Below, in pieces: positions 7,325 to 16,849 of a stretch of 64,000 nt of DNA. Source of the stretch: Terriglobus roseus DSM 18391 (lineage in GTDB: Bacteria > Acidobacteriota > Terriglobia > Terriglobales > Acidobacteriaceae); NCBI RefSeq assembly GCF_000265425.1, contig NC_018014.1, positions 4,278,001 through 4,342,000 on the forward strand. The letters run 5' to 3'. The first letter of the stretch is position 1. The number at the start of each line of letters is the position of its first letter. The position numbers were made by a program, and so were the translations under genes. The notes under the pieces were generated by a model. That model made no database searches. It had not been told where the DNA came from and worked only from the letters and a program-made list of their open reading frames with translations.

Positions 7325-8365
7325 TCAGGCCGGTCCCACTCCATGGGCGTGGTGATGCAGGACTCGCTGAGGCGTGAGCTTGAAGAGAGCAGCGGAGAGG
7401 CGCGCTTCATGCCGCTTATAGAAGATGCCGGCCGCGATCATGACTACGCCGATGAGGGTGAGTGCGACCGAGAAGCCGAGCGAGTTCCGAAAGAAGCGGG
7501 TCGCCTCCGTTGCCAGGAAGATAAAGGTGCCGATGGCACCAAAGACCAGGAAGACACGGCGCTGCAGTACCAGAGCGCACGGCAGCATGAGGAGATGCAG
7601 CAGGCCAAAGAGCAGCAAGCCCGACTGCTTGCCGGACCCCAGCGCCGACAGACCGCCCGTAAAGGCCAGCAGGCCGAAGAGGTAGAACCAGAAGGCAAGA
7701 TCCAACTCACGTTCGCCATCTGCAAACCATGCGATCCCCAGCAGCACAACGCCGAAGCCTACCGTGATCCACGCCTGCATATGGAAGGTGAGCGAGAGTC
7801 CGAAGAGCCTTGGTGCATCCATCGACATGTACCAGAATGCATACGCTGCGGGCGCCGTGAGGAATGGGAACCGAACGATGCGCAGAGCGATGCCGGCGGC
7901 CAGGATGGTGCATGCCTCCATCAGGAGCCAACTGGCGTTGATGTACGGATGGAAATGGCTGTAGGCACCGGGATCGCCGGAAGGCCACCAGCCTATCTGG
8001 CGCTCGATGCCATAGACGGCAAGCGGTGTCATGCAGACCGCAACGGTCGTAAGGACACCACCGGGCACCCAGGTGGAGGGCCTACGGGAGAGCGCGTAGC
8101 CAGTGCCGCCGAAGACGGCGGCATAGACCATTGCGACGGCGAAGAGAGTGATTCCGGCGAGATGGTCCCACGCGTCCGTGACGAACCAGCCCATGGCGCC
8201 GCAAATGAGCAACGCGCCGAGATAGTAGGCGACATGCGCCGCCTCGAAGCCGGAGCGACCGGCCTGGCCGCCCGAGAGTTCCGCGCGGAGGCGGTCGAGC
8301 CCCTCTTTGGAGATGCCGGCACGACCGGCCGCGTGGACTACCTCAGCTTCGGTATAGGTGCGCAT
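7325..8365 (-). CDS. Polytopic membrane protein (DUF2157-like), function unknown
   Basis: 346-aa protein. A soluble N-terminal helix region (MRTYTEAEVVHAAGRAGISKE) precedes about nine hydrophobic segments, from HVAYYLGALLICGAMGWFV to FSVALTLIGVVMIAAGIFY. The arrangement of a short N-terminal helical domain and a run of TM helices resembles DUF2157-type proteins. No catalytic motif is evident. It lies between gspE and the divergent NIF3-like gene and is probably cotranscribed with gspE (30-base gap). Confidence 0.6.
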   Translation of the reverse strand: MRTYTEAEVVHAAGRAGISKEGLDRLRAELSGGQAGRSGFEAAHVAYYLGALLICGAMGWFVTDAWDHLAGITLFAVAMVYAAVFGGTGYALSRRPSTWVPGGVLTTVAVCMTPLAVYGIERQIGWWPSGDPGAYSHFHPYINASWLLMEACTILAAGIALRIVRFPFLTAPAAYAFWYMSMDAPRLFGLSLTFHMQAWITVGFGVVLLGIAWFADGERELDLAFWFYLFGLLAFTGGLSALGSGKQSGLLLFGLLHLLMLPCALVLQRRVFLVFGAIGTFIFLATEATRFFRNSLGFSVALTLIGVVMIAAGIFYKRHEARLSAALFKLTPQRVLHHHAHGVGPA

Positions 8366-8395
8366 GCGCGCAGTGTATCCCAGCGTTCGCGGGTT

Positions 8396-10027
8396 CTAGC
8401 GGCCGCTTTCGATGAAGGTGACCTTGTTGATCTCGTGCATGGTGGTGATGCCGGCGCGGACGCGTTCGAGGGCTGAGTCACGGAGGAAGGCCATGCCCTT
8501 GTCCTTGGCCTTGCGGCGAATTTCGGAACCGGGTGCCTTGACCAGCAGAAGTTCGCGGATCTCGTCGTCGAGTTCGAGCAGTTCGTGGATGGCGGAACGG
8601 CCGCGAAAGCCTGTGCCGCTGCACTCGATGCATCCGGTGCCCTCGCGGAACTGATGGCCCTGCCAGTCGTCCGGATTGAGGCCGTTCGCGAGCATTTCTG
8701 CGTTGGAGTAGGTGCGGGTGGTCGCGCAGAAGTCGCAGATCTGACGGACGAGACGTTGAGCAAGGATGCAGTTCAATGCGGAGACGAAGTTGTAGGGCTC
8801 GACGCCCATGTTCAGGAATCGGCCGAGCACGTCGACGACGTTGTTGGCGTGGACGGTGGTGAAGACAAGGTGGCCCGTGAGCGCGGAGTTGATAGCGATC
8901 TGTGCGGTCTCTGCGTCACGGATTTCGCCGACGAGGATCTTGTCGGGGTCGTGACGGAGGATCGAGCGCAGGCCACGTGCGAAGGTGAGTCCCTTCTTCT
9001 CGTTGACGGGAATCTGCGTGATGCCGCGGATCTGATACTCGACCGGATCTTCGATGGTGATGATCTTGTCTTCTTCGCTCTTGATCTCGTTCAGCGCCGC
9101 GTAGAGTGTGGTCGTCTTACCGGAACCGGTGGGGCCGGTGACGAGCACCATGCCGTAGGGTTCCTTGATGTACTTGCGGAAGCGGCGGAGATCCTCTGCA
9201 CCGAAGCCGACGACGTCGAGCGACAGTTTTTTGAATTTCTCACTCATCGACTCTTTGTCGAGCACGCGGAGCACGCAGTTTTCGCCATGCACGGTGGGCA
9301 TGATGGAGACACGGAAGTCGATGAGGCGGCCCTTATAGCGCACGCGGAAACGGCCGTCCTGCGGGACGCGGCGCTCGGCGATGTCGAGCTCGCTCATGAC
9401 CTTGATACGGGACAGGATGGTCTGGTGATGCTCACGCGCGATGGGCGCCATCGCCTGTTGCAGCACGCCGTCGATGCGGTACTTGACGAGGAGCGAATCG
9501 TCGTAGGTTTCGAGGTGGATGTCGGAGGCGCGGCGCTCGAGGGCGGAGAAGATCGTCGTGTCGACGAGGCGGATGATGGGCGAGATATCGTCTTCGCTGG
9601 TCAGCCGCTCGATGGAGATGTTCTCGTCCGGATTGTCCTCGGCGGAGAGCACGTCGAAGGTCATGCCTTCGCTTGCTTCTTCGAGGACGCGCTGCGACTG
9701 CTCCGTCTTTTTGAGGAGGTCCGTGATCTGCGACAGGGTTGCGACGCGGGTGATGAGGCGCGTGCCGAGAAGGCCGCTGATCTCATCGAGCACCATGAGG
9801 CGCGAGGGGTCGCTGACGGCGATGACGAGCCGGTCTCCGAGCTGCTCTAACGGGATGAAGTTGTAGCGGAACATCAACTCGACGGGGACGGACTTGACGA
9901 GTTCATGCTGGATCTTGAAGTCGCGGAGATCGACGAACTCGCAGTGATAGCGGCGCGCCATGAGCTGTGCGCGCTCGGTCTCGTTTAGTTCCGGGTTGGC
10001 GATGGGAATGGCGAGAGGCGAGGCCAT
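8396..10027 (-). CDS. gspE: Secretion/pilus assembly ATPase GspE/PilB
   Basis: 543-aa hexameric ATPase that powers pseudopilin/pilin polymerisation at the inner membrane. An N-terminal MshEN/GspE domain (about 10-150) precedes the catalytic domain. That domain has Walker A GPTGSGKTTTLYAALNE, an Asp box (IITIEDPVEYQI), Walker B LVGEIRDAETAQIA and a His box LTGHLVFTTVHAN. The zinc-type Cys pairs CDFC and CIEC near 440-480 are retained. It lies 34 bases downstream of gspF in the same orientation. Length and motifs are fully normal, so the machine is probably functional. Confidence 0.93.
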   Translation of the reverse strand: MASPLAIPIANPELNETERAQLMARRYHCEFVDLRDFKIQHELVKSVPVELMFRYNFIPLEQLGDRLVIAVSDPSRLMVLDEISGLLGTRLITRVATLSQITDLLKKTEQSQRVLEEASEGMTFDVLSAEDNPDENISIERLTSEDDISPIIRLVDTTIFSALERRASDIHLETYDDSLLVKYRIDGVLQQAMAPIAREHHQTILSRIKVMSELDIAERRVPQDGRFRVRYKGRLIDFRVSIMPTVHGENCVLRVLDKESMSEKFKKLSLDVVGFGAEDLRRFRKYIKEPYGMVLVTGPTGSGKTTTLYAALNEIKSEEDKIITIEDPVEYQIRGITQIPVNEKKGLTFARGLRSILRHDPDKILVGEIRDAETAQIAINSALTGHLVFTTVHANNVVDVLGRFLNMGVEPYNFVSALNCILAQRLVRQICDFCATTRTYSNAEMLANGLNPDDWQGHQFREGTGCIECSGTGFRGRSAIHELLELDDEIRELLLVKAPGSEIRRKAKDKGMAFLRDSALERVRAGITTMHEINKVTFIESGR

Positions 10028-10061
10028 GATGTTGGTACTCCTAAGACCTTAGGTGGATGCG

Positions 10062-11279
10062 CTACTGACCGGAGGTGGATCCGTTGATGCCGCCTGCGCC
10101 GAGCTGCAGGATGGGCAGGTAGAGCGAGATGAGGATGACCGCGACGACGACGCCCATGAAGATGAGCAGCGTGGGTTCGATGAGGGAGAGAACGCCGGCG
10201 AGCGATGTCTCGACGTCTTCTTCGAAGAAGCCTGCGACAGAGTTGAGCATGGTGGGCAGAGCGCCGGTGGATTCGCCGACTTCGATCATCTCGATGGCAA
10301 GTTCGGGGAAGACGCGTGTGCCTTCCAGCGAGGCGCTGAGGCGCTGGCCTTCGCGCACCTGTGTGACCGAGGAGAAGACGGCGTTCGAGACTTGGCGCGA
10401 AGAAATGGAACGCGCCGCTGTTTCAAGCGATGGCACCAGCGGCAGGCCGCCGGTGAGCAATGTGGAGAGTGTGCGCGAGAAGAGCGCGACCTGGTACTTG
10501 AGCCAGATGGTGCCGAGGAGCGGTACAGCGAGACGCAGCTTGTCGATGGTGCTGGCGCCCTTGTCCGTCTTGGACCAGCGGTAGAGCAAGTAGCCGCCGG
10601 CAAGCAGGAATGGAATGGCGTAGAGGCCGTAGTTCTGCGCGGCGTTGCCGACGGATAGCAGGACCAGCGTGATCTTGGGCAGCGGCGCGTTGAGCTGGTC
10701 GTAGAGCGTGGCGAAGCGCGGGACGACAAACGAGATCAGGAAGACGAAGAGACCGACCACCAGGGTAATGAGGAGGACCGGGTAGATCAGCGCCGACTTG
10801 AGTTTTTTGGTGACGGTGAGCGAGACGCGCTGGAAGTCGGTGTAGCGCTGGAGGACCTCTTCGAGGTTGCCGGAGCGCTCGCCTGCGAGCAGCGTCGTGG
10901 TGAAGATGAGCGGGAAGCCGCCCTGCGCGTCGAAGGCTCCAGAGAGGGATTCGCCGGTTTTGACGCGGGCCGCGACGTTTTCGAGCTGCGCCTTGAAGTT
11001 CAGGTCGCGCTGGCGGCGGGCAAGGAGTTCCAGCGATCCGGGAATGGGCAGGCCGGCGCGGATGAGCGTGACGAACTGCTGGTTAAAGACGAGAAAGTTC
11101 TGGAGGCCGACCTTCTTATTACGGGCGCCACCGCCGATCGCGTTGCGAGGCTTGACGGAGTAGACGAGGTAGCCCGCCTGCGTGAAGCGTGCGCGCAGCT
11201 CTTCTGCGGTGGCTGCGGGATGCGTCTGTTCCTGCACGCGGCCGCGTTCATCGGCGAGTTTTACGGTGAATTCTGTCAC
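10062..11279 (-). CDS. gspF: Secretion/pilus platform protein GspF/PilC
   Basis: 405-aa polytopic inner-membrane protein with two T2SSF domains. The first shows LVFNQQFVTLIRAGLPIPGSLELL, the second ALFSRTLSTLLTGGLPLVPSLE. Three membrane helices are visible: ALIYPVLLITLVVGLFVFLI, LYAIPFLLAGGYLL and LLIFMGVVVAVILISLYLPI. It forms the core around which GspE turns. It is first in transcription order of this cluster and is separated from the Fe-S carrier gene by a terminator. Confidence 0.93.
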   Translation of the reverse strand: MTEFTVKLADERGRVQEQTHPAATAEELRARFTQAGYLVYSVKPRNAIGGGARNKKVGLQNFLVFNQQFVTLIRAGLPIPGSLELLARRQRDLNFKAQLENVAARVKTGESLSGAFDAQGGFPLIFTTTLLAGERSGNLEEVLQRYTDFQRVSLTVTKKLKSALIYPVLLITLVVGLFVFLISFVVPRFATLYDQLNAPLPKITLVLLSVGNAAQNYGLYAIPFLLAGGYLLYRWSKTDKGASTIDKLRLAVPLLGTIWLKYQVALFSRTLSTLLTGGLPLVPSLETAARSISSRQVSNAVFSSVTQVREGQRLSASLEGTRVFPELAIEMIEVGESTGALPTMLNSVAGFFEEDVETSLAGVLSLIEPTLLIFMGVVVAVILISLYLPILQLGAGGINGSTSGQ

Positions 11280-11359
11280 AAGAAGTGGGCCTGCACGATT
11301 TTAGACGGCTCGTTGTGGGGAAGGTGTCGGAATCGCTTCGCTGGGACCGTTCGCTACAC

Positions 11360-11389
11360 AAAAAGGGCCCGCCGAAGCGAGCCCTTTTT
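11360..11389 (-). terminator. Intrinsic terminator downstream of the A-type Fe-S carrier gene
   Basis: AAAAAGGGC (11360-11368) pairs with GCCCTTTTT (11381-11389). The A-tract and T-tract at either end would let it work on both strands. It separates the Fe-S carrier gene from gspF. Confidence 0.85.
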
Positions 11390-11408
11390 GCTTGGTGTTA
11401 ACGATCTC

Positions 11409-11801
11409 TTAGACCGAGAAGGAGGAACCGCAGCCGCAGGTGCTCTTAACCTGGGGATTCTCGAACTTGAAGCCGGCGGCCTCGAGCGTTTCGACGTAGT
11501 CGACGATGCAGCCGTTGAGGTACATGGCGCTGGTGGCGTCAACGAAGACCTTCAGGTCGTCAAAGCGGACGACTTTGTCCATCATGCCCTGCTGGTTCTC
11601 AAAGCTCATGGAGTACTGGAAGCCGGAGCAGCCGCCGCCGACGACACCGATGCGAAGACCGGCGGGCAGGGGGTCCTGGGTCGCCATGATCTCCTTCACC
11701 TTCGCCTGCGCGGACGGGGTCAGGTTCACCGGCTGTGTGGCAGGCGCGTTGACGATCTCCGGCGCGGTAACAACCTCGGGCGTGGTAACGGCAGTGGCCA
11801 T
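11409..11801 (-). CDS. A-type iron-sulfur cluster carrier (IscA/ErpA/HesB family)
   Basis: 130-aa cytosolic Fe-S carrier that delivers clusters to apoproteins. The three family cysteines are present: GGGCSGFQYSM near residue 60 and CGCGSSFSV at the C-terminus. The family core starts at VNLTPSAQAKVKEIM (about 25). The first 24 residues are an Ala/Thr/Val/Pro-rich extension without known function. I cannot separate IscA, ErpA and SufA by eye, and no other isc or suf genes are next to it. It is monocistronic, flanked by hairpins on both sides. Confidence 0.9.
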   Translation of the reverse strand: MATAVTTPEVVTAPEIVNAPATQPVNLTPSAQAKVKEIMATQDPLPAGLRIGVVGGGCSGFQYSMSFENQQGMMDKVVRFDDLKVFVDATSAMYLNGCIVDYVETLEAAGFKFENPQVKSTCGCGSSFSV

Positions 11802-11936
11802 TGGGGAAATCTCCTTCAGAACTCAAGTACGAGTGTATGCGGCCCGCGAACTGCGATCAAGCCGGTCTTTATTCAGATGCAGGCGCGGCGGGGAGGATGC
11901 GAAATCGGTTCAGAGTCCGGTGGGAGTGGAAACGAG

Positions 11937-11964
11937 GACGGGTGCAGCCGAGGCCGCACCCGTC
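11937..11964 (-). terminator. Hairpin downstream of the TonB receptor gene
   Basis: GACGGGTGC (11937-11945) pairs with GCACCCGTC (11956-11964), and an inner GCC/GGC extends the stem. It sits 20 bases after the receptor stop on the minus strand. The T-tract is poor, so termination may be incomplete or need Rho. Confidence 0.6.
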
Positions 11965-11984
11965 TTGTTCTAGATCTGCTTCAT

Positions 11985-14900
11985 TTAGAAGGAGATACGT
12001 CCTCCGAGTGAGATGAGGCGTGGGAAGTTGATGGCGGAGGTGTTCACGGAGCCGAAAGCCGAGAGCACCGAGGTGACGCCGGTTGTGGAGCTGGTCGTGG
12101 TGCCGTACTTCAGACCAGCGGTGTTGAGAGCGAAGAGCGGAGTGTTGGTCAGGTTAAGGGCTTCGGCCTGGAAGCGAACGTGTACGCGTTCAAACTTGAA
12201 GTCCTTGAAGACCGACAGATCGACGTTGCGCATGCCCGGTGCACGGCAGCCGCCGTAGGTACGGGGAGCGTTTCCGAACTCACCGACGCCCGGCTGTACG
12301 GGAGCGAAGGCTGCGTTGTTGAAGTAGCTCTTGCTGCCTGCGACAGACGAACCGAGACGCTGCTGGACGGGCCCCTCGCTGCAGACCGGCACGCCGGCGA
12401 GCAAGTTGGGACGCTGAACGGACGTGCCCAATGCAGACGAGTTCTGATTGGTGTTGAGCGATAGTGGCACCGGACCGCCGCTCTGTCCGACGAAGGTGGC
12501 GTTGGTGCTGAAGCCACCGAACATCAGGTCAAGGATGCGGCTGTTGCTGAAGAAGGCCTTTCCGCGACCGAAGGGCAGTTCATAGGAGCCACCCACCGTG
12601 AAGCGGTTCGGAACGTCGTTGATTGCCAGGGAGTACTCGCCGCCAGGTCCGTTGATGTTGTACACATTCTGCGGTCCGGCGTTGCCGACGTTCAGGCTGC
12701 TGCCCTGGCCGAAGGTGCTGTCCTGGTTCTTGGACCATGTGTAACCGACCGTTACCGAGAACCCCTTTGAGTACTGCTTGCGGGCATTCACGATCAGCGA
12801 GTTGTAGTTAGAACGCGAAACGCTGGGCTGCGTGTTCACGGCGCTGAACTGGGGGAACGGGCGGCAGAGCTGGTTGTTGGAGATGGTTGCTGCGCCGATG
12901 ACTCCGGTGCCGCCGCCTGCACCCGTGTATGGGTTTGCGCTGCGGGCGTTGAGGAAGGCGCTTGTGGAGAGGTTATTCGGATTCGTTGGGCACGAGCCGA
13001 CGCCGAACGGAATGGCTGCCGGGTTTACCTGGTCGATGTTGTAGGTACCGCCGTTGCTGGGCAGCAGGTTGCGTCCCTTTGCTCCGACGTAACCGATCTG
13101 CAGGGAGAGCCCACGTCCAAGATCCTGCTGGATGTCGAAGGAGTACTGCTGCACGATTGGGTTACGGCGATCCTGCTCGATCGTCGTCAGGCTGCTACCG
13201 ACACCCTGCGACAACCCGGCCGCATTGCCAGAGGGCTGTAAGAGGCCGCCCGGGAACGGATTGTTGATGGAGTTCGCCGGAGTATTGTTGCTGTCGTTCG
13301 ACGCGACATACGTGGAGGTCGCGGCGTAACCGGGAGCAAGCGAAGCGCTGGTGGAGTAGTAGATGGGAGCGTAGAAGACACCGTAGCCGCCACGCACTAC
13401 CATCTTCGGGTTCACGGCGTAGGAGAAGCCACCGCGAGGAGCGAACTTCAACACACCGTTGTTGCAGCAGCGGTCCTTGTAACCGTTCTGTCCGGCGAAC
13501 TCGATCGCGCCCTTGGTGGCAACACGCGACGTCGTCTGCAACGGGCTGGTGACATTGCGATCGAAGCCAACCGCGTAGTGGTTGTTTCGTTCGTGGATGC
13601 CAGGCTCCAGCTCATAACGCAGGCCCACGTTAATGTTCAGACGCTGCGTAAGTCGGATGTCATCCTGCACGTAGAACGCGTTGTATTTCACATTCAGAGC
13701 GAGCGGAGTGACAACCTGAACGGAACCGCTGGAGGGAAAGCCCAGCAAAAGATCAGCTACGTCCGCTCCACCAACCCGTGAGGTGGCATTCGCGTTCTGG
13801 CTCGTGAAGGTGTTCTGGAAGGTGTAGGAACCGTTGCCGGTGCTGATGTTTGTGAAATCCACCGAGATGGTGCGGAAGTTATAACCCGCCTTAATGGAGT
13901 GCTTGCCCAGGCTCTTCGCACCCGCGACGACGATGTTACGGGAGTAGAAGACAGCAGGACCAGAGTTATTCGTTCCGAAGGAAGCGGCCTGCTGCATGGT
14001 GATGGCCGGGAAGGCAGCCTTCTGGAGACCAGAGGTATACGCTGCGGGCATCCCGAGCTGCGTGGTCTGGTTGTAATTACTGGTCAGATCGAGCGTGTTA
14101 TTTGGGAAGCGGTTCTGGCCGTAAGAGACTGTGAGGATCGTCGTCGGGTTGATCGTGAAGACGTTGTTCTGATTGAACGCATCCACCTTGCGGAAGAGCT
14201 GGTATGCCGTGGTGCCGCCGGCGAACGATCCGAGCGGATTGCCGCCTGGCTCCTTGGAGCCGTAGTGCAGGTAGGAAGCATTTGCAGCCCACCACTTAAA
14301 TACCTGGTGATCCACCTTGGAAATGAATTCGTCGGCTCGGTCGCCGAGCAGATCAGTCGGGCGGAAGTTAAGGGTGCCGTATGTGGAGGTAGGTGTGCAA
14401 ATACCGGTGCAGTTCGGGAGTCCGGTAAGGATTGCCTTGCCAACAGCACTAATGCGCGAGGCGGGAATAATGTTGCCTGCGAACGGGGTACGTACGCCCG
14501 TCGCGGCATTGGTGGTCAGCGGATCATAGATGGTGACGCTGCTCTTCGAGAAGTCGCCGATACGTTCCAGATCTGTGGGTAGGAAGTAACTTGCACCCAA
14601 CGGTGAACGCTGACGGTAGCCCTCTTCTGTCACCCAGAAGAATGTCTTGTCCTTCCAGATGGGACCGCCGATGGAACCTTCGTAGCTGTACTGGGTGGTG
14701 ACGGGACGGGTAGCTCCGTTGAAGTTGTTCTGCCAAGTGTTTGCGTTCCAGTTGGACTGGCGCGTGGAACCATACAGGTTTCCGTGAAGCGTGTTGGTAC
14801 CTGACTTCAGCAGCGTGTTGAAGACACCGCCGCCAGTGCGGCCGGCCTCAGCGTCATACGCGTTCGCCTGTGTCTTCATCTCCTGCACCGACTCGACCGA

Positions 14901-15548
14901 CGGAATAATCACGGCGCGGTTCGAGAAATCGGTAATGGGTACACCGTCGATCAGGTAGTTATTCATGTTGACCGGGCCGCCTGCGATGGAGATAGCTGAC
15001 GATCCAGATTGATCCTGGAAGCGATTGAAGCGCGGGTCGCCGGTAGCGGTGACATTGTTATTCAGCTTGGTCAGCAGGAAAGGGTTGCGACCGAGATTGG
15101 GCAGATCAACGAGCTTCTGCGCATCGAATACCTGTCCGTTCTGCGCGGTGGCAGAATCGATGATGGGCTCGGCGCTGGTTACTTCTATGGTTGTGCCGGT
15201 AGATCCAAGCGATAGCGGAATATCGATTGCGACTGTCTGCTGCGTCGCTACGTTTACCCCGTGACGCGTGTAGGTGCTGAAACCCGGTGCGGCGACCGTG
15301 ATATCGAAGTTACCCGGATCGACTGCGTTGAAGACATATTCACCGGAGCCGGTCGTTACGGTTTTACGGGTGATCTTTGTGCCCAGGTCCGTGATGGTGA
15401 TTTCCGCATTCGGAATCGTGGCACCGCTGGGATCCTTCACCTGACCCTTCAGAGTGCCGTAGTACGACTGGGCGTACATGGGAGCGGCTGCCGAGAGAAC
15501 GACAGCGGCGAGCGCGATTGGGCTGGCGAACCTTGAGATCTTAGACAC
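11985..15548 (-). CDS. TonB-dependent receptor, Oar-like, with CarboxypepD_reg N-domain
   Basis: 1187-aa outer-membrane receptor of the very large acidobacterial Oar/SusC-like class. The GTG at 15548 has GGAGGA eight bases upstream and begins a clean signal peptide (SKISRFASPIALAAVVLSA ... MYAQ). Next come a carboxypeptidase-regulatory-like beta sandwich (GTLKGQVKDPSGATIPNAEI, about 30-115), a plug domain (PNLGRNPF ... NNYLIDGVPITD), and a long beta-barrel ending in an aromatic residue (GGRISF). The ligand is unknown; such proteins are thought to import oligosaccharides or peptides. A longer frame upstream of the GTG has no signal-peptide character. Confidence 0.9.
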   Translation of the reverse strand: MSKISRFASPIALAAVVLSAAAPMYAQSYYGTLKGQVKDPSGATIPNAEITITDLGTKITRKTVTTGSGEYVFNAVDPGNFDITVAAPGFSTYTRHGVNVATQQTVAIDIPLSLGSTGTTIEVTSAEPIIDSATAQNGQVFDAQKLVDLPNLGRNPFLLTKLNNNVTATGDPRFNRFQDQSGSSAISIAGGPVNMNNYLIDGVPITDFSNRAVIIPSVESVQEMKTQANAYDAEAGRTGGGVFNTLLKSGTNTLHGNLYGSTRQSNWNANTWQNNFNGATRPVTTQYSYEGSIGGPIWKDKTFFWVTEEGYRQRSPLGASYFLPTDLERIGDFSKSSVTIYDPLTTNAATGVRTPFAGNIIPASRISAVGKAILTGLPNCTGICTPTSTYGTLNFRPTDLLGDRADEFISKVDHQVFKWWAANASYLHYGSKEPGGNPLGSFAGGTTAYQLFRKVDAFNQNNVFTINPTTILTVSYGQNRFPNNTLDLTSNYNQTTQLGMPAAYTSGLQKAAFPAITMQQAASFGTNNSGPAVFYSRNIVVAGAKSLGKHSIKAGYNFRTISVDFTNISTGNGSYTFQNTFTSQNANATSRVGGADVADLLLGFPSSGSVQVVTPLALNVKYNAFYVQDDIRLTQRLNINVGLRYELEPGIHERNNHYAVGFDRNVTSPLQTTSRVATKGAIEFAGQNGYKDRCCNNGVLKFAPRGGFSYAVNPKMVVRGGYGVFYAPIYYSTSASLAPGYAATSTYVASNDSNNTPANSINNPFPGGLLQPSGNAAGLSQGVGSSLTTIEQDRRNPIVQQYSFDIQQDLGRGLSLQIGYVGAKGRNLLPSNGGTYNIDQVNPAAIPFGVGSCPTNPNNLSTSAFLNARSANPYTGAGGGTGVIGAATISNNQLCRPFPQFSAVNTQPSVSRSNYNSLIVNARKQYSKGFSVTVGYTWSKNQDSTFGQGSSLNVGNAGPQNVYNINGPGGEYSLAINDVPNRFTVGGSYELPFGRGKAFFSNSRILDLMFGGFSTNATFVGQSGGPVPLSLNTNQNSSALGTSVQRPNLLAGVPVCSEGPVQQRLGSSVAGSKSYFNNAAFAPVQPGVGEFGNAPRTYGGCRAPGMRNVDLSVFKDFKFERVHVRFQAEALNLTNTPLFALNTAGLKYGTTTSSTTGVTSVLSAFGSVNTSAINFPRLISLGGRISF

Positions 15549-16270
15549 TAGGAACTTCCTCCACAAAATGAAGCAGTGAATACTGCAGTACTCTGCCCCG
15601 GGCTGCAATCCCGGGTACAGATACGGTTCTGCGTTTTCCCCGGAACGGTCTGGGGATGCAACAGTGCAGCCGCGGCACTCTAAGTAGGGCGCGCGACGAA
15701 GTATGCGGTGCGGCTATCCGGGATCGTTGTGCCCCGTTGGCGCGCGTATGTGTACGGTTCGATCGGTAAGGCTCTACACCCCGGTGCGTTTTGCGCCGGC
15801 GTGCCTGCTATTGGTGCGCTCGCCGGCAGCGTTTGCTGGGGCGGAGGGCTGGTGCGTCATGCGGTGTGCAGTGGCGTCTTGCAGGTACAGGTGCTGGACA
15901 TCAGTGAAGCGGGACTTCATTGGTGCGGTGCTGCGGGACTGCGAAGGTTCCGCCCCGAAAGGAGAGGCGCTTCTTCAAGTAGTTCTGCTAGCTATCCAGT
16001 AATGCCTTCCCGGGAACGGGCTTGCATTGCTGAAACTTATTGATGTGGATGATGGGTTTGATATTACGGAGAGGTCAACGCAGTGTCAACGGAGAAACAA
16101 CGGTTGCTGAGGAAAACTAATCATTTTGGATCTCTGTTCATGGGGGTTCGACTACTGCTTACGACATTGTGGAGGAGTTTTTTACGCAGCAAAGGGCAAG
16201 CTCGCGTGGGAGCCTGCCCTTTTGCTGTGCGGCGCGGCGGCTGCAATCCGCTGCGCCTAAACTGGTTCGC
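15549..16270 (+). other. 722-base intergenic region; no convincing gene
   Basis: It contains the receptor leader on the minus strand, with a perfect 10-bp palindrome TACTGCAGTA (15581-15590) about 33 bases upstream of the GTG start. The terminator of the downstream exported RidA gene lies at its far end. Plus-strand open frames at about 15703-16043 lack ribosome binding sites and have Cys/Arg-rich shadow-like translations, so I do not call them. No tRNA or recognisable RNA was seen. Confidence 0.6.
16188..16226 (-). terminator. Intrinsic terminator downstream of the exported ridA-like gene
   Basis: AGCAAAGGGCAAGCTC (16188-16203) pairs with GAGCCTGCCCTTTTGCT (16210-16226), with one mismatch. 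It lies 45 bases after the stop on the minus strand. Confidence 0.8.
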
Positions 16271-16759
16271 TTACTTACCCTTGACGGCAATCATCTCGAT
16301 CTCCAGAAGGTATCCCGGACCGACGAGGTTCGCAACCTGGAAGGCCGAGCGAGCGGGTTTGTTCGGCTGTTCCTTGGTACCGAAGAACTGACCGAAGCTT
16401 GCGTTCATGTTGGCGAAGTCGATCTTGCCGAGCTTGGGATCTGCTGCGAGGAAGACCGTGCACTTGACGACGTCCTTCATGTCCAGGCCCTGTTCTTTCA
16501 GGATCTTCTGGATCTTATTGAGGATGCTGGTGGTCTGGGTCTTGGTGTCGCCGTAGTCTGCGGGCGTGCCCTTGGCTGCGTCCGCGGGCGTGACAGGATC
16601 AGCGAGTGTGCCGCTGACGTAGAGCGTGTCCCCTGCCCATACTGCAGTGGCGATGGTCGCCTTTTCGTTCGGCTGAATGTGCTTGACCACGACCTGCGCG
16701 TGCGCGGCGACGGTGCTGAGTGTGAGAGCGGTGGCGAGGGCGGCGTACTTGATCTTCAT
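16271..16759 (-). CDS. Exported RidA-family protein (YjgF/UK114)
   Basis: 162-aa protein. A Sec signal peptide (KIKYAALATALTLSTVAAHA, residues 2-21) precedes a RidA fold: AVWAGDTLYVSGTLADP, a central helix ILNKIQKILKEQGLDMKDVVKCTVFL, then MNASFGQFFG and ARSAFQVANLVGPGYLLEIEMIAVK near the end. RidA hydrolyses reactive imines/enamines to ketones in the cytosol; the substrate of the exported form is unknown. The RidA catalytic Arg region appears as PARSAFQ. It sits 90 bases downstream of the flavin amine oxidase gene on the same strand. Confidence 0.88.
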   Translation of the reverse strand: MKIKYAALATALTLSTVAAHAQVVVKHIQPNEKATIATAVWAGDTLYVSGTLADPVTPADAAKGTPADYGDTKTQTTSILNKIQKILKEQGLDMKDVVKCTVFLAADPKLGKIDFANMNASFGQFFGTKEQPNKPARSAFQVANLVGPGYLLEIEMIAVKGK

Positions 16760-16808
16760 GAAGGTGGGAACTCCTAAGGTGTGGCGCGATGCGCCGGTCT
16801 GACTGACG

Positions 16809-16837
16809 AAGGGCGCTCCGTTGTAACGAGCGCCCTT
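16809..16837 (-). terminator. Hairpin between amine oxidase and exported RidA genes
   Basis: AAGGGCGCTC (16809-16818) pairs with GAGCGCCCTT (16828-16837) around a 9-base loop. There is almost no T-tract, so it may attenuate rather than stop readthrough into the RidA gene. Confidence 0.6.
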
Positions 16838-16849
16838 GCAGAGTTTTGC

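Noticed and set aside
15703..16043. Two overlapping plus-strand frames of 99-111 codons
   Set aside because: No ribosome binding site, no domain, Cys/Arg-rich composition typical of spurious frames.
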